From NCBI GenBank assembly GCA_963850095.1, contig CAWKJX010000004.1:726805-790804 (forward strand): DNA of 64,000 bases. The letters run 5' to 3'. Below, piece by piece: positions 34,842 through 42,949 of this stretch (position 1 is the stretch's first letter; the number at the start of each line of letters is the position of its first letter). The stretch comes from Bog-473 sp963850095. Lineage in GTDB: Bacteria; Actinomycetota; Acidimicrobiia; Acidimicrobiales; RAAP-2. Both the position numbers and the translations under genes were made by a program. The notes below the pieces were generated by a model, which worked only from the letters and a program-made list of their open reading frames with translations, ran no database searches and was not told where the DNA came from.

Positions 34842-35618
34842 ATGACAGACCACGACCCACTGCACGGCCGAGGCCGCATGGTGTTCATTGTCGCGTCGGT
34901 GACGTTTTCCATCGCAGTCACCATGGCGCTCGGTTTTCCTGCGGCCGAAGCGTCCAGCAGGCAAAGCGCCAAGACCATCTTTGCCGCGGCGCGAGCTCGA
35001 TCGATCAACGAGTCCCAACTCGCCGGCCACTGGACCGCGTCTTCGTATGGGGCTGGAAGCTCCGGGGGCGGTTCGGGCTCTAGTGGGGGCGGTTCGGGTT
35101 CCAGTGGGGGGTCCGGAAACTCGATCGCCGTCTCGCAGTGCAGCAACGTCAGCGAGCCAGGCGTCGACCAAAACCCGTACTTCGTCGAAGGCGACTACTT
35201 CGATCGGAAGGGGACCAATGCAGAGATCCAGGAAGAGATCGACGTCTACCCCAATTCTGAGCAGGCCACCAAGGACGTCCGGTTCACCTCCACCTCGGCT
35301 TTCCAATCCTGTTATTTGAGTCTCTTCACACAGCGCAAGAGTTCTATCGTCGCTGGCGTCGGCAAGGGCGCCACCGTGGGGACGATCACAATGGAACCGA
35401 TACCGATCGCCAAGTACGGCCAACAGAGTGCAGAGATCCGACTCGTCATCCCTATTACTTACGAGGGCACCACCGTTGACTACGACTACGACTACGTGGC
35501 CATCGCAGTCGGCAAGTACGAGGCAGAACTCGACGAGAGCGACTTTTCGACCCCGCTGCCGGCCAATATCGCTGACAACTTCGAACGAGCTGTCGTGCAT
35601 AGTCTCAAGGACAGCTGA
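34842..35618 (+). CDS. Secreted or membrane-anchored protein with Gly/Ser linker
   Basis: A 258-residue protein: an N-terminal hydrophobic segment (RMVFIVASVTFSIAVTMALGF), then repeated GSSGGGS units, then a globular domain with two Cys (SQCSNVSE and FQSCYLS) that could form a disulphide. The layout, with an extracytoplasmic sensor-like alpha/beta domain, loosely recalls PknH-type sensor domains but lacks their four Cys. No firm family. ATG 34842 starts right before the charged N-terminus. Confidence 0.65.
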   Translation: MTDHDPLHGRGRMVFIVASVTFSIAVTMALGFPAAEASSRQSAKTIFAAARARSINESQLAGHWTASSYGAGSSGGGSGSSGGGSGSSGGSGNSIAVSQCSNVSEPGVDQNPYFVEGDYFDRKGTNAEIQEEIDVYPNSEQATKDVRFTSTSAFQSCYLSLFTQRKSSIVAGVGKGATVGTITMEPIPIAKYGQQSAEIRLVIPITYEGTTVDYDYDYVAIAVGKYEAELDESDFSTPLPANIADNFERAVVHSLKDS

Positions 35619-35899
35619 TCTTGCAGCCGAAAAAGTGTGCCGCTTGCGGAACTTTCGAATTCGGCAGGAACGGTGCCCCCAGATGTTCACATGCGCAGCG
35701 CAGACGTCCCCGTACGATGTGGGCGGTTATACGGGTTGATGCGCCTCTGAGACGGTGTCCTGAACCCTCTGTTACATGGGAGATCTGCCGTCCGGGAAGG
35801 TGCCCAAACGCTGGGTTCGGGGCGCCCACCCTTCGGCACTTACGAGCTAAGGCAGGCGGGTGGCGGGGAGGCCGTAACTCACCGCGGCAAGCTCGACGG

Positions 35900-36523
35900 T
35901 TACGGAGCCTTGCTGCAGGTGTGGGAGTTGGCGTAGATGAGGGTGGTGAAGGCCGAGCGGCCTGTGGTGGAGTAACCGACGAACAGCTCAACGCCAGAAG
36001 GAAACGCCGCCGGATCGAACACCGTCACGGTGCGAGCCGTACGAGTTTGCATAGAGAGCACTCCAGCACCGGCGCTGGGTGCGGGGCTGGACGTGCAGAC
36101 GCTGCCGCTCTTGACGAGTGCGGGGATGCCATGGTCCGTGAATGCCTGCTGGAGAGCGGCGGCATCGAAGAACCGATCCATCGTGAGTGTCAGGGCGTCA
36201 GTGCCCTTCACGTTGCTGGTGAGGATGAAGGCCGCGGTGCGGACTATCGTCCGACCCCCGGAGGGGCCCGCGGATCCGAGCGCATTCGAGGTCCGGGCCG
36301 GGGTTGCACCGAGGGCGCCGGTCAAGCCAAGCGCCAGTGCGGTGCACGCCGCGGCGACGGCTACGGCCATTCCGGCAAGATTTGCAAGCGTTCGACGGTG
36401 TCGTGCGTTGCCCTTGGCGGTTATAGCTGCCAGCGGTGGCGGCATGGGCGTGGCCAGTTCGGACACGCTACGGCGCAGTTCGCGGGTCAGGACGCTGTCG
36501 TCGGAGCTCTCGTCGTGGTTCAT
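35900..36523 (-). CDS. Membrane protein co-transcribed with an ECF-type sigma factor
   Basis: A 207-residue protein with a cytoplasmic N-terminus (MNHDESSDDSVLTRELRRSV), one transmembrane helix (NLAGMAVAVAAACTALALGL) and an extracytoplasmic domain with two Cys (SGSVCTSS and NSHTCSKAP). Its ATG overlaps the sigma-factor stop (36520-36523), the usual layout of a sigma/anti-sigma pair. No zinc-binding anti-sigma (ZAS) HxxxCxxC motif is visible, so an anti-sigma role is inferred from position only; SigE-group sigma factors in actinobacteria often have such partners. Confidence 0.75.
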   Translation of the reverse strand: MNHDESSDDSVLTRELRRSVSELATPMPPPLAAITAKGNARHRRTLANLAGMAVAVAAACTALALGLTGALGATPARTSNALGSAGPSGGRTIVRTAAFILTSNVKGTDALTLTMDRFFDAAALQQAFTDHGIPALVKSGSVCTSSPAPSAGAGVLSMQTRTARTVTVFDPAAFPSGVELFVGYSTTGRSAFTTLIYANSHTCSKAP

Positions 36524-37044
36524 CGCTTGATCTCCTCTGGGGTCGTCGGTTGCTGTCTTGGTGAGGTCGCTTCGGAGGCGAGTTCGCCGCGAAGTGCTGT
36601 CATGGCCCTTGATTGGTGAGCCCGGACGGTGCCCGGCGCTACGCCGAGGTGTCTTGCGGTCGTCTCGATGTCAAAGTCGAGGAAGACGCGCAGCACTATC
36701 ACTTCGCGCTGGCGGGTTGGCAGGCGACGCAGCGCGGTGAGCACGTCGCTGTTCAGACCGGTCCCCGGGCTCTCAGTTGCGGCGACGTCATGGCTGCTCA
36801 GCGATGTCTCCCTGCTGCGCCGCCGCCACCAGTTCGCCCCGGCATTGATTGCAGTGCGGACTACCCAGGCCCTCGGGGCTGGATGGCGGCTGACCTGGTA
36901 CCAAGACGCCCACGCCCGGGCAAAAGCCTCGGCGGTCTGGTCCTCGGCGAGCGCCATGTCGCCGATGCTGGCCGCCACCGCCCGCAGGCAGGGGTCCCAA
37001 CCTGCCTCGAAGAACTCGGCGAACGCGGCTTCGTCTTTGCTCAC
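36520..37044 (-). CDS. ECF/SigE-group RNA polymerase sigma factor
   Basis: A 174-residue sigma-70-family protein. Region 2 contains AEDQTAEAFARAWASWYQV and PRAWVVRTAINAGANWWRRR; region 4 contains LRRLPTRQREVIVLRVFLDFDIETTARHLGVAPGTVRAHQ with a clear helix-turn-helix. The length and lack of regions 1 and 3 place it in the ECF class, near the SigE-like group of actinobacteria. It is translationally coupled to the membrane protein downstream. Its own target promoters cannot be seen here. Confidence 0.92.
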   Translation of the reverse strand: MSKDEAAFAEFFEAGWDPCLRAVAASIGDMALAEDQTAEAFARAWASWYQVSRHPAPRAWVVRTAINAGANWWRRRSRETSLSSHDVAATESPGTGLNSDVLTALRRLPTRQREVIVLRVFLDFDIETTARHLGVAPGTVRAHQSRAMTALRGELASEATSPRQQPTTPEEIKR

Positions 37045-37168
37045 ACCTTTTAACCCGCCTGCGAAGTCAAACGCTTACCTAGGCGAGAGAAGTTCTTGGA
37101 TCACGGAAAAAGGCTACGGGACTTGGTCAGGGTGCCGCCGTCCGCTGGTCCGGTGGCACAATGCGACC

Positions 37169-37618
37169 ATGCCAAGATTCCCGAGCTTCTTGGTCTTGGG
37201 TCTGATGATCCTGGCTGGCTTCTCCCTCGGGGCGTATAGCTCCTCGCCAAGCCCTCAGGCGTCAACCACAATTGCGACCTCCGCTCTACCGATCCCGGCT
37301 CCCGTCCCGCCAAACCAGTCCGCGGAGGGCGACGCCCAACTCGCGTGCAACGAATACTCGAACTTCTCGGCTCTCTTTCCGACCTACCTCCACAATCCGG
37401 GACAGGCGGTCCGGGCTATTCAGTCGTGGTTCAACGAGGCCGCCGCGGCTGACCGAGCGAACACCGCCTACCACCGACTCGGGGCGGACATCTCGACGTT
37501 CTTGACGGAGGTCGGGCAGTCGGGCAAATGGGCGCAGAACGGCAAACTGACTGACGACCGGTTCACCGCGATCCAGACGGAGTGCGTGACACTGCTCGCC
37601 AAAGGCCTCATGCACTGA
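37169..37618 (+). CDS. Small secreted protein of unknown function
   Basis: A 149-residue protein with an N-terminal signal or anchor (FPSFLVLGLMILAGFSLGAY) and a Ser/Pro spacer, then a mostly helical domain with two Cys (AQLACNEYS and AIQTECVTLL) and the stretch LGADISTFLTEVGQSGKW. ATG 37169 follows a CACAAT box by a few bases and may be leaderless. No family recognised. Confidence 0.6.
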   Translation: MPRFPSFLVLGLMILAGFSLGAYSSSPSPQASTTIATSALPIPAPVPPNQSAEGDAQLACNEYSNFSALFPTYLHNPGQAVRAIQSWFNEAAAADRANTAYHRLGADISTFLTEVGQSGKWAQNGKLTDDRFTAIQTECVTLLAKGLMH

Positions 37619-37883
37619 TGTCCGGGCGGCCGCCAGAAGGCCCTGGTCTCCTGCCACCAGGACTGCTTGCTGTCGTTGCCTGCTGCACTTCGGCACTATG
37701 GGCTAGGCGCCGCGGACCCGCCGGCACCGGGAAATTCCTCATGCGAGAGACTGCGGGCGTCGATAAACCAGATCGTGCGACTGGTTACGGCTAGCCCGGG
37801 TGTGACGCCGTCAGAGCGTCTCACTGCGACGGTCGAGCTGAAACGCCACCGGGTCATCCACCCAGACCGGGAGTTCCGTGGGA

Positions 37884-39374
37884 ATGCAGCTTCTTGAGGG
37901 GCAGCGAGCAACTGACCTGAATGAGTCGTCAGGTGATCTAGCGCTTCGCCGAGAGGCCACGCCGCAGTGGGAGTTGTTTTTCGCCGTCTTCTTCCTCACC
38001 ACGGCCGTCTTTGCACTCTCACCCGTCGTCACGAACTATGACTCGTTCGCAACATTCCCGACGGCCGTCAGCATCGTCAATCATCACACGCTGTCACTCG
38101 ACGCGTATCGACAGATCCTGACCAAGAGCTACACCGTGAGCCACGCGCACGGCCACCTTGTGTCCTCCTATCCGTGGGCCGTCGGACTCTTTGCGATCCC
38201 CGCCGTCATTGTTATCGATCTGGCCCATGCGCTTGGTGGTCCCTCAGCCGACTCGATAGTTGCTCATCAAGCACAAATTCAGAACTTGGTTCAGCTCTTC
38301 AGCGCCTCGGTCGTGACAGGGCTGGCCTGTGCCACTTTGGCGCTTCTTGCCTACCGGCGCTTGCGGGGACCAGCTGAGAAACGCCGTAACTGGGCCCTGC
38401 TCTGTGGGCTGGCCTTCGCCTTCGCAACCAGCGCCTGGTCCACTGCGTCGCGGGCGCTCTGGCAGCATGGACCTTCGATCCTGTTCCTGGCGATGGCTCT
38501 CGTGGCCCTTGAACGGCTCTTCCCACGCAACACCGACGACAAAGGTACTCGGGTCGATTCGATCTGGCCGCCCCTTTTCGCTGGAGTGTGCATAGCTGGG
38601 GCGGTGACGATGCGACCGACCAACGCAGTCGCTCTGGCACTCGTCACCATCCTGGTCTTCTGGAAAGCGCACAGACGGTCGGCTGCCGTCTACGCCATCG
38701 GGGTCGCGGCTGTCTTCATTCCCTGGACTCTGATCACGTATCACTACTACGGATCCCTGCTGCAGCCGTACGATCAGGCGAGCAAGCTTGGGCTCCCTTC
38801 GACCTTCTTCGAGTCCGTGGCGGCGCAGTTGATCAGCCCTTCGCGAGGGCTGTTCATCTTCAGCCCGATTGTTCTCGTGGGCGTGGCGGGTCTGGCCGTC
38901 GCCAAGAGACGGAGGCAGATCTCGCCACTCGAGGCTCTCAGCGCCGCGGCTATCCCTTGCTACCTCGTCGCGATAGCGCTCTTTCCCGTCTGGTGGGCCG
39001 GGACGAGTTTCGGGCCGAGGTTCATGACCGAGACCCTACCCTTCTTCTTCGTTCTGGCCATCCCCTTTATCGACTGGATCATGGCCTGGCGAGCGGAGAA
39101 ACCAGTAGTTCGCCCATTGGTCTACCGAATTGCCGTGATGTGTTCGGTCGCGGCTTTGTTGTTCAGTGTGCTCGTCAATGCGCAGGGCGGTGTGCTGCGT
39201 TCGTCGATCTGCTGGAATCTAAAGACCGCTACCGTCGCAAGCGTGGACAGCGACCCTGCCCGTGCATGGTCATTGAGCAATCCTCAGTTTGTCTTCGGGC
39301 TTCAAGCGATACGGTCCGAGGGTCTCTCGCGAGCAATCACCGGTTGCCCAGGGGGAACGCCACTTCCTCCTTAA
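37884..39374 (+). CDS. Polytopic membrane protein, GT-C glycosyltransferase-like
   Basis: A 496-residue protein with about ten to twelve transmembrane helices. Large extracytoplasmic loops after helix 1 (TNYDSFATFPTAVSIVNHHT) and between later helices carry Asp and His, and the block SPSRGLFIFSPIVLVG followed by WWAGTSFGPRFMTETLPFF is the pattern seen in GT-C-like mannosyl/arabinosyltransferase relatives that use polyprenyl-phosphate sugars (family knowledge). ATG 37884 has a GGGAG site upstream; GTG 37878 is possible. It is the last backbone-like gene before the accessory block. Confidence 0.7.
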   Translation: MQLLEGQRATDLNESSGDLALRREATPQWELFFAVFFLTTAVFALSPVVTNYDSFATFPTAVSIVNHHTLSLDAYRQILTKSYTVSHAHGHLVSSYPWAVGLFAIPAVIVIDLAHALGGPSADSIVAHQAQIQNLVQLFSASVVTGLACATLALLAYRRLRGPAEKRRNWALLCGLAFAFATSAWSTASRALWQHGPSILFLAMALVALERLFPRNTDDKGTRVDSIWPPLFAGVCIAGAVTMRPTNAVALALVTILVFWKAHRRSAAVYAIGVAAVFIPWTLITYHYYGSLLQPYDQASKLGLPSTFFESVAAQLISPSRGLFIFSPIVLVGVAGLAVAKRRRQISPLEALSAAAIPCYLVAIALFPVWWAGTSFGPRFMTETLPFFFVLAIPFIDWIMAWRAEKPVVRPLVYRIAVMCSVAALLFSVLVNAQGGVLRSSICWNLKTATVASVDSDPARAWSLSNPQFVFGLQAIRSEGLSRAITGCPGGTPLPP

Positions 39375-39410
39375 AAGGTTCAGCCACCAAACGTGGCCAG
39401 GAGTGCCCCC

Positions 39411-39675
39411 GCCTGGGGCCACGAATTCTGCGTCGAAACTGGGCTGACGCTTGCTGCCGCTAGCAGTGAAAGCCAATGCCTGGGCGTCCGTCAGAGATCT
39501 CGCAAGAGCATCATCAGGACGAGCGGATCAAACGGAGATTCGACGAATCCGTAGTGCATGTAGAAGCTCTTCGCCTCGTTGTCCTTGGCGTGGATGAGGA
39601 GAATCCGGAATCGTACGGATTGGGCGATCTCGAGGGCCTTGAGCATGAAGTGCTTCAGGAGAGCTGCACCGAGCC
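39411..39675. repeat. Direct repeat copy A (265 bp)
   Basis: This segment is about 95% identical to 41444-41708, with a constant offset of 2033 bp. It contains the C-terminal part and the downstream flank of a GNAT toxin gene. Identity stops abruptly after ACCGAGCC at 39675. Confidence 0.9.
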
Positions 39676-39676
39676 G
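39491..39676 (-). pseudogene. GNAT toxin, C-terminal fragment
   Basis: The last 60 or so residues (GAALLKHFMLKALEIAQS…SFYMHYGFVESPFDPLVL) match the intact toxin encoded at 41524-42009. The acetyl-CoA-binding first half and the partner antitoxin are missing; the sequence switches directly to a serine-recombinase 3' end. This is a deletion remnant. Confidence 0.85.
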
Positions 39677-39687
39677 AACACGCAGCC

Positions 39688-39881
39688 TCGCCACCCTCGA
39701 CGTCGACAAGACATGGAACGCCGCGACAGAGGTCGAGCGACGTGTCCTGATCGACGAGTCCATCGAGGAAGTTTCGGTGTTACCGGAATACCTCGACGTG
39801 AAAGTGCACGGAGCGCCTTCCGTGCACGTCCTTTACCAGGAAGTCGGGATGAAGGACTCGGGTTTTGATCGTGTCGGAGGG
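39688..39881 (+). pseudogene. Serine recombinase, C-terminal remnant
   Basis: The translation (LATLDVDKTWNAATEVERRV…GAPSVHVLYQEVGMKDSGFDRVGG) matches the last 65 residues of the recombinase at 44150-45705, and the DNA is highly similar with an offset of 5692 bp. It ends in the same GTGTCGGAGG core. The catalytic and DNA-binding domains are gone. Confidence 0.88.
39871..39881. other. Attachment-core copy 1 (GTGTCGGAGGG)
   Basis: Eleven bases shared with 45563-45573 and with the 3' end of the tRNA-Leu at 55128-55138. It sits just after the recombinase remnant, as the other two cores sit at the ends of recombinase genes. Confidence 0.65.
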
Positions 39882-40094
39882 CTAAAGACGCAAAACCCGA
39901 CTGGCGGCTACAACCCTGGGGCCAGGGGGAATGAGGGCCGGACCGTTCCTGAGGGTGCGATCCCTGTAACACAGCACCCTCAAACAGCATCAGAATGTTG
40001 CCTGCGCCCGAAACAGAATTCTGAAGGTGCGGCTGGCGCTATCTGGTGGATCACCTCGGAGTGAGCGTCACACCATGGGCATAGCGTCCGAGGG

Positions 40095-40355
40095 ATGTCT
40101 CGCCTGTCAACCTTCTACGGCATTGCGATCTATATGTACTGGGACGACCACAACCCACCGCACTATCACGCCGTCTATGGTGAGCACGAGGCCTGGATCG
40201 CGATCGTGGACGCAGCTGTCCTTCACGGCTCGCTCCCCAACAGAGCGCTCCGCCTGGTGCGCAACTGGCACCATCTTCACCAGCCCGAGATCGAGGCGGC
40301 CTGGGAGAGAGCCAAGACCAACCAAGCTCCGGATACGATAGATCCACTGCCATGA
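40095..40355 (+). CDS. DUF4160-family protein
   Basis: An 86-residue protein with the family block MYWDDHNPPHYHAVYGEHEAWIAI followed by ALRLVRNWHHLHQPEIEAAWERA. DUF4160 proteins are almost always encoded with DUF2442 and are suspected toxin-antitoxin partners; activity is not established. Its stop overlaps the start of the next gene (ATGA at 40352-40355). Confidence 0.85.
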   Translation: MSRLSTFYGIAIYMYWDDHNPPHYHAVYGEHEAWIAIVDAAVLHGSLPNRALRLVRNWHHLHQPEIEAAWERAKTNQAPDTIDPLP

Positions 40356-40648
40356 AGACCAGGTACAAGATCCCCCATGTCGAGTCCGTCGAAGTGCCGC
40401 GAGACCACGTCATGCGGCTCACTTTCGACGACGGCGTCACGAGAGAACTCGAGTTCCTAGCTGGATCGAATGAGGGAACGGTCTTTGCTCCCCTTGACGA
40501 TCCGCAGTTCTTCGCTCAGGTCACGGTCGATGCCGAATCGCGCACAGTGACATGGCCCAACGGCCTTGATCTCGATCCCGCCGTACTCCACGGCGACTTT
40601 GAGCCCGTCGGCGCACCCCACTTTCGCGAAACACAATCCCGAAGCTGA
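40352..40648 (+). CDS. DUF2442-family protein
   Basis: A 98-residue protein with HVESVEVPRDHVMRLTFDDG, VFAPLDDPQFFAQVTVDAES and the closing RTVTWPNGLDLDPAVLHG, the standard DUF2442 pattern. Translationally coupled to the DUF4160 gene, forming the known gene pair. Which partner would be the antitoxin cannot be told from sequence. Confidence 0.87.
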   Translation: MKTRYKIPHVESVEVPRDHVMRLTFDDGVTRELEFLAGSNEGTVFAPLDDPQFFAQVTVDAESRTVTWPNGLDLDPAVLHGDFEPVGAPHFRETQSRS

Positions 40649-40754
40649 CGGCGTACCGCAGGCGCCGCCCGCACAGTCTCTCAACTCAAATGTCCATGCG
40701 CGCTTGCCAGAGTTGCATGCGCCTCAGGCCCTTCGGGGCTAGGCAAGCGAATGG

Positions 40755-41402
40755 CTAGGTCGCATGGCGGAGGGTGTCGAGTCCGGGCCCACCGAGATGG
40801 TCGAGCGCCACCGGTCGACCTGCTTGCGCAAGGATGAGCATCAAAAGGGGTCCCGTGACCTGCGGGCCGCTTCCGCTGCTCCATTGCACATCGGTCGCCG
40901 AGAGGTCGACGCCTCGCATGCGTCGTTTCGTCCCCGCGATGTAGTTGTTCGTAGCATAGAAGTCCGCGACCGCCATGAGGTGGCGACTCGGGTGCTCACG
41001 CGTTCGACCAAGTGCAGTGAAGATGTCCTCGCAGTGGACGATCGTCTCACCGAGAAGGGCGATGATGGGCGGGGGTGGGTGCGTGTGCGCATTGACCCGC
41101 GAACGAAGGGCCGCGATCAGCTGCTGGGGTGTATTGGAAGCCGTGATCCTGTGAACGTGCCGACCGACGGCGAGTTGTGGGCGGAATCCGCTGGCTACGA
41201 AGTCGCGGCAGAAGTTGCCGACGTAGCGAATGGGCGTCACGGAGGCGGCGAAGACGAGATGGGCAAGGACCTCCTGATTGCTCCAGCCCACGCACAACGA
41301 GGACTTTTCCCAGTCGTCGGGCTCAAGCTCGCCCAGGGCGCCGACGAGAGCCGCTCGTTCGCTCCGAATCATTTCCCAGGTGTCGTCGTTGCCCGTCGTC
41401 AT
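40755..41402 (-). CDS. Mycothiol-dependent maleylpyruvate isomerase-type (MDMPI/DinB-like) protein
   Basis: A 215-residue protein with the TIGR03083-like pattern: IRSERAALVGALGELEPDDWEKSSLCVGWSNQEVLAHLV near the N-terminus, where the DinB-like fold places a metal-binding His, and ALLGETIVHCEDIFTALGRT in the middle with the second His pair. Such proteins are typical of mycothiol-making actinobacteria; substrates are mostly unknown. It is an unusual cargo for a mobile element and ends convergent with DUF2442. Confidence 0.8.
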   Translation of the reverse strand: MTTGNDDTWEMIRSERAALVGALGELEPDDWEKSSLCVGWSNQEVLAHLVFAASVTPIRYVGNFCRDFVASGFRPQLAVGRHVHRITASNTPQQLIAALRSRVNAHTHPPPPIIALLGETIVHCEDIFTALGRTREHPSRHLMAVADFYATNNYIAGTKRRMRGVDLSATDVQWSSGSGPQVTGPLLMLILAQAGRPVALDHLGGPGLDTLRHAT

Positions 41403-41443
41403 CGGAGCCTATGAACGTAGCCGGGGCGCCACCGACTTCGCCG

Positions 41444-41708
41444 GCCTGGGGCCACGAACTCTGCGTCGAAACTGGGCTGACGCTTGCTGCCGCTAGCAGT
41501 GAAAGCCAATGCCTGGGCGTCCGTCAGAGATCTCGCAAGAGCATCATCAGGACGAGCGGATCAAACGGAGATTCGACGAATCCGTAGTGCATGTAGAAAC
41601 TCTTCGCCTCGTCGTCCTTGGCGTGGATAAGGAGAATCCGGACTCCTACGGATTGGGCGATCTCGAGGGCCTTGAGCATGAAGTGCTTCAGGACAGCAGC
41701 ACCGAGCC
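41444..41708. repeat. Direct repeat copy B (265 bp)
   Basis: Pairs with 39411-39675. It covers the 3' flank and C-terminal coding part of the intact GNAT toxin. Confidence 0.9.
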
Positions 41709-42009
41709 CATGACCCGCGTGTCGTGCATCGACCGCCATGCGGGCCAGGAGGATGGCCGGCATCTCTTCGGGTTGGTTCCGTTGCATCCTCTTCGGTGCC
41801 GACGATCTGAGAACCGATGCCGTCGCCGACGCGTAGAAGGAGACGACTTCACTGGAGCCAGCCTCGATCACGACCCACGTGCGGCTCGTACCGCTCGCCT
41901 GGTTGTTCAGTGCGTGACGGATCAACCACTCGTTGAGAGCCGGTTTGCCGCAGTCGAACCCGCCGAGGAGATGCTCGCCGGACAACAGCTCCGGACCGGC
42001 GTACGCCAC
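41524..42009 (-). CDS. GNAT-family toxin (TacT-like)
   Basis: A 161-residue acetyltransferase: ELLSGEHLLGGFDCGKPALNEWLIRHA is the substrate-side N-terminus typical of the toxin group, and LARMAVDARHAGHGLGAAVLKHFML contains the acetyl-CoA-binding R/Q-x-x-G-x-G/A segment (here RHAGHGLGAA). A late Tyr in SFYMHYGFVESP fits the catalytic position. TacT-type toxins acetylate charged tRNA and stop translation. GTG 42009 overlaps the antitoxin stop by one base, so the two are one operon. Confidence 0.9.
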   Translation of the reverse strand: MAYAGPELLSGEHLLGGFDCGKPALNEWLIRHALNNQASGTSRTWVVIEAGSSEVVSFYASATASVLRSSAPKRMQRNQPEEMPAILLARMAVDARHAGHGLGAAVLKHFMLKALEIAQSVGVRILLIHAKDDEAKSFYMHYGFVESPFDPLVLMMLLRDL

Positions 42010-42284
42010 TAAGCGGGGCGCTCGAGGACCGAGGGATTCGAGAGAAGCTTGACGATCGCTTCAGGAAGTGCCGGCGGGGCGGAAAGCAGATCTTGCAGTT
42101 GGACCCAAGCGGCATCGTCAACGACGAAGACCCGTCGATCGGCGAGCTCCATCTCGGCCGCCTCGACTGCATGGCGTAGGACGAAGTCGTTCGCCGATTC
42201 GCCCCGTCCCTCGGCGGCCCGGCGCAAGACGGCGTCCTGTTCTGGGGTCAGCCTCAGGCTCAATCGCTCGGTCTTGGATGCCAT
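42009..42284 (-). CDS. DUF1778 antitoxin (TacA-like, ribbon-helix-helix)
   Basis: A 91-residue protein: MASKTERLSLRLTPEQDAVLRRAAEGRG is the ribbon-helix-helix DNA-binding part, followed by the helix NDFVLRHAVEAAEMELAD and the toxin-neutralising tail FVVDDAAWVQLQDLLSAPP. ATG 42284 is chosen because the operator lies immediately upstream; the in-frame ATG 42302 would put coding sequence inside the operator. Encoded before the toxin, as usual. Confidence 0.9.
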   Translation of the reverse strand: MASKTERLSLRLTPEQDAVLRRAAEGRGESANDFVLRHAVEAAEMELADRRVFVVDDAAWVQLQDLLSAPPALPEAIVKLLSNPSVLERPA

Positions 42285-42312
42285 ACACCAAGTGTACGCC
42301 ATATGACGTACA
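42284..42312. promoter_or_regulatory. Toxin-antitoxin operator with overlapping inverted repeats
   Basis: TACAC-caa-GTGTA (42284-42296) overlaps TGTACG-N8-CGTACA (42293-42312), giving three spaced TGTAC-like half-sites directly upstream of the antitoxin. Repeated half-sites suit a ribbon-helix-helix repressor. Confidence 0.6.
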
Positions 42313-42646
42313 TCGTCATCCCCCTGGACCCAGGTCCGGACGGTCAGGGTCGGTCAAGGCCGGCGCAGCCGCCGACAGGAGAAGCCTTGACGGACCCGGG
42401 CGGATGCGGGTGGTCACCATGGCCGTGGCCGCCCGATGGGCGGCCTACCTGCGGCTTTGCCTTCTGGGGAAGGGCTTGTCGCAACCATGCGACATACCCC
42501 CGGCCATGACCGAAGACCTTGATTTCCGCAGCGACAAGAGCGAGAGCGCCGAGGGTGGCCGGGTCGCCGTGAACCGCTAGGCCGGGTACCACCACGACCT
42601 CGATGAGGACGTCATCGCCGAGGCGTTCTCGACGCCCGCCCGGAGC

Positions 42647-42937
42647 ATGGAGGACTTCCATGCGGAGATCCGTGACGCCATCGCCGAGGATGCCCTCGAG
42701 CGCTCTGAGCTCATCGGCTTCTGGGTGGCCTGGCATCTGGCCGGCGGCTTCGACAACCTCGAGCGGGGCGGCTGGCACCGAGCCACCATCTTCCGCAATG
42801 TCCGCCGCTTCCGGGCCACCTACAGCACCCACCCCGACGAGTTCGTCTTCCCCTGGATCGAACTCGACCTCGACACGGCCTGGTCCGAGCAGATCTCCCG
42901 CCAGATCCAGGCCACCCGCGGTCGAGGGCTCGGCTGA
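42647..42937 (+). CDS. Element-associated small protein (96 aa)
   Basis: A hydrophilic helical protein (MEDFHAEIRDAIAEDALERSELIGF…WVAWHLAGGFDNLERGGWHRATIFRNVRRFRATY). It is 12 bp upstream of the Rep-like gene in the same direction. The frame stays protein-like upstream of ATG 42647 (YHHDLDEDVIAEAFSTPARS) back to an in-frame TAG at 42578-42580, and again beyond it to an ATG at 42506. The original gene may therefore be longer and interrupted by a nonsense codon or a sequence error. No family recognised. Confidence 0.65.
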   Translation: MEDFHAEIRDAIAEDALERSELIGFWVAWHLAGGFDNLERGGWHRATIFRNVRRFRATYSTHPDEFVFPWIELDLDTAWSEQISRQIQATRGRGLG

Positions 42938-42949
42938 TCCAGCATCGAA

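Noticed and set aside
39951..39981. Inverted repeat GAGGGTGC...GCACCCTC
   Set aside because: Long loop, no gene ending nearby; not strong enough to call a terminator.
42303..42509. Plus-strand ORF starting MTYIVIPLDP divergent from the antitoxin
   Set aside because: Overlaps the operator and soon becomes Pro/Gly/Trp-rich without protein-like pattern.
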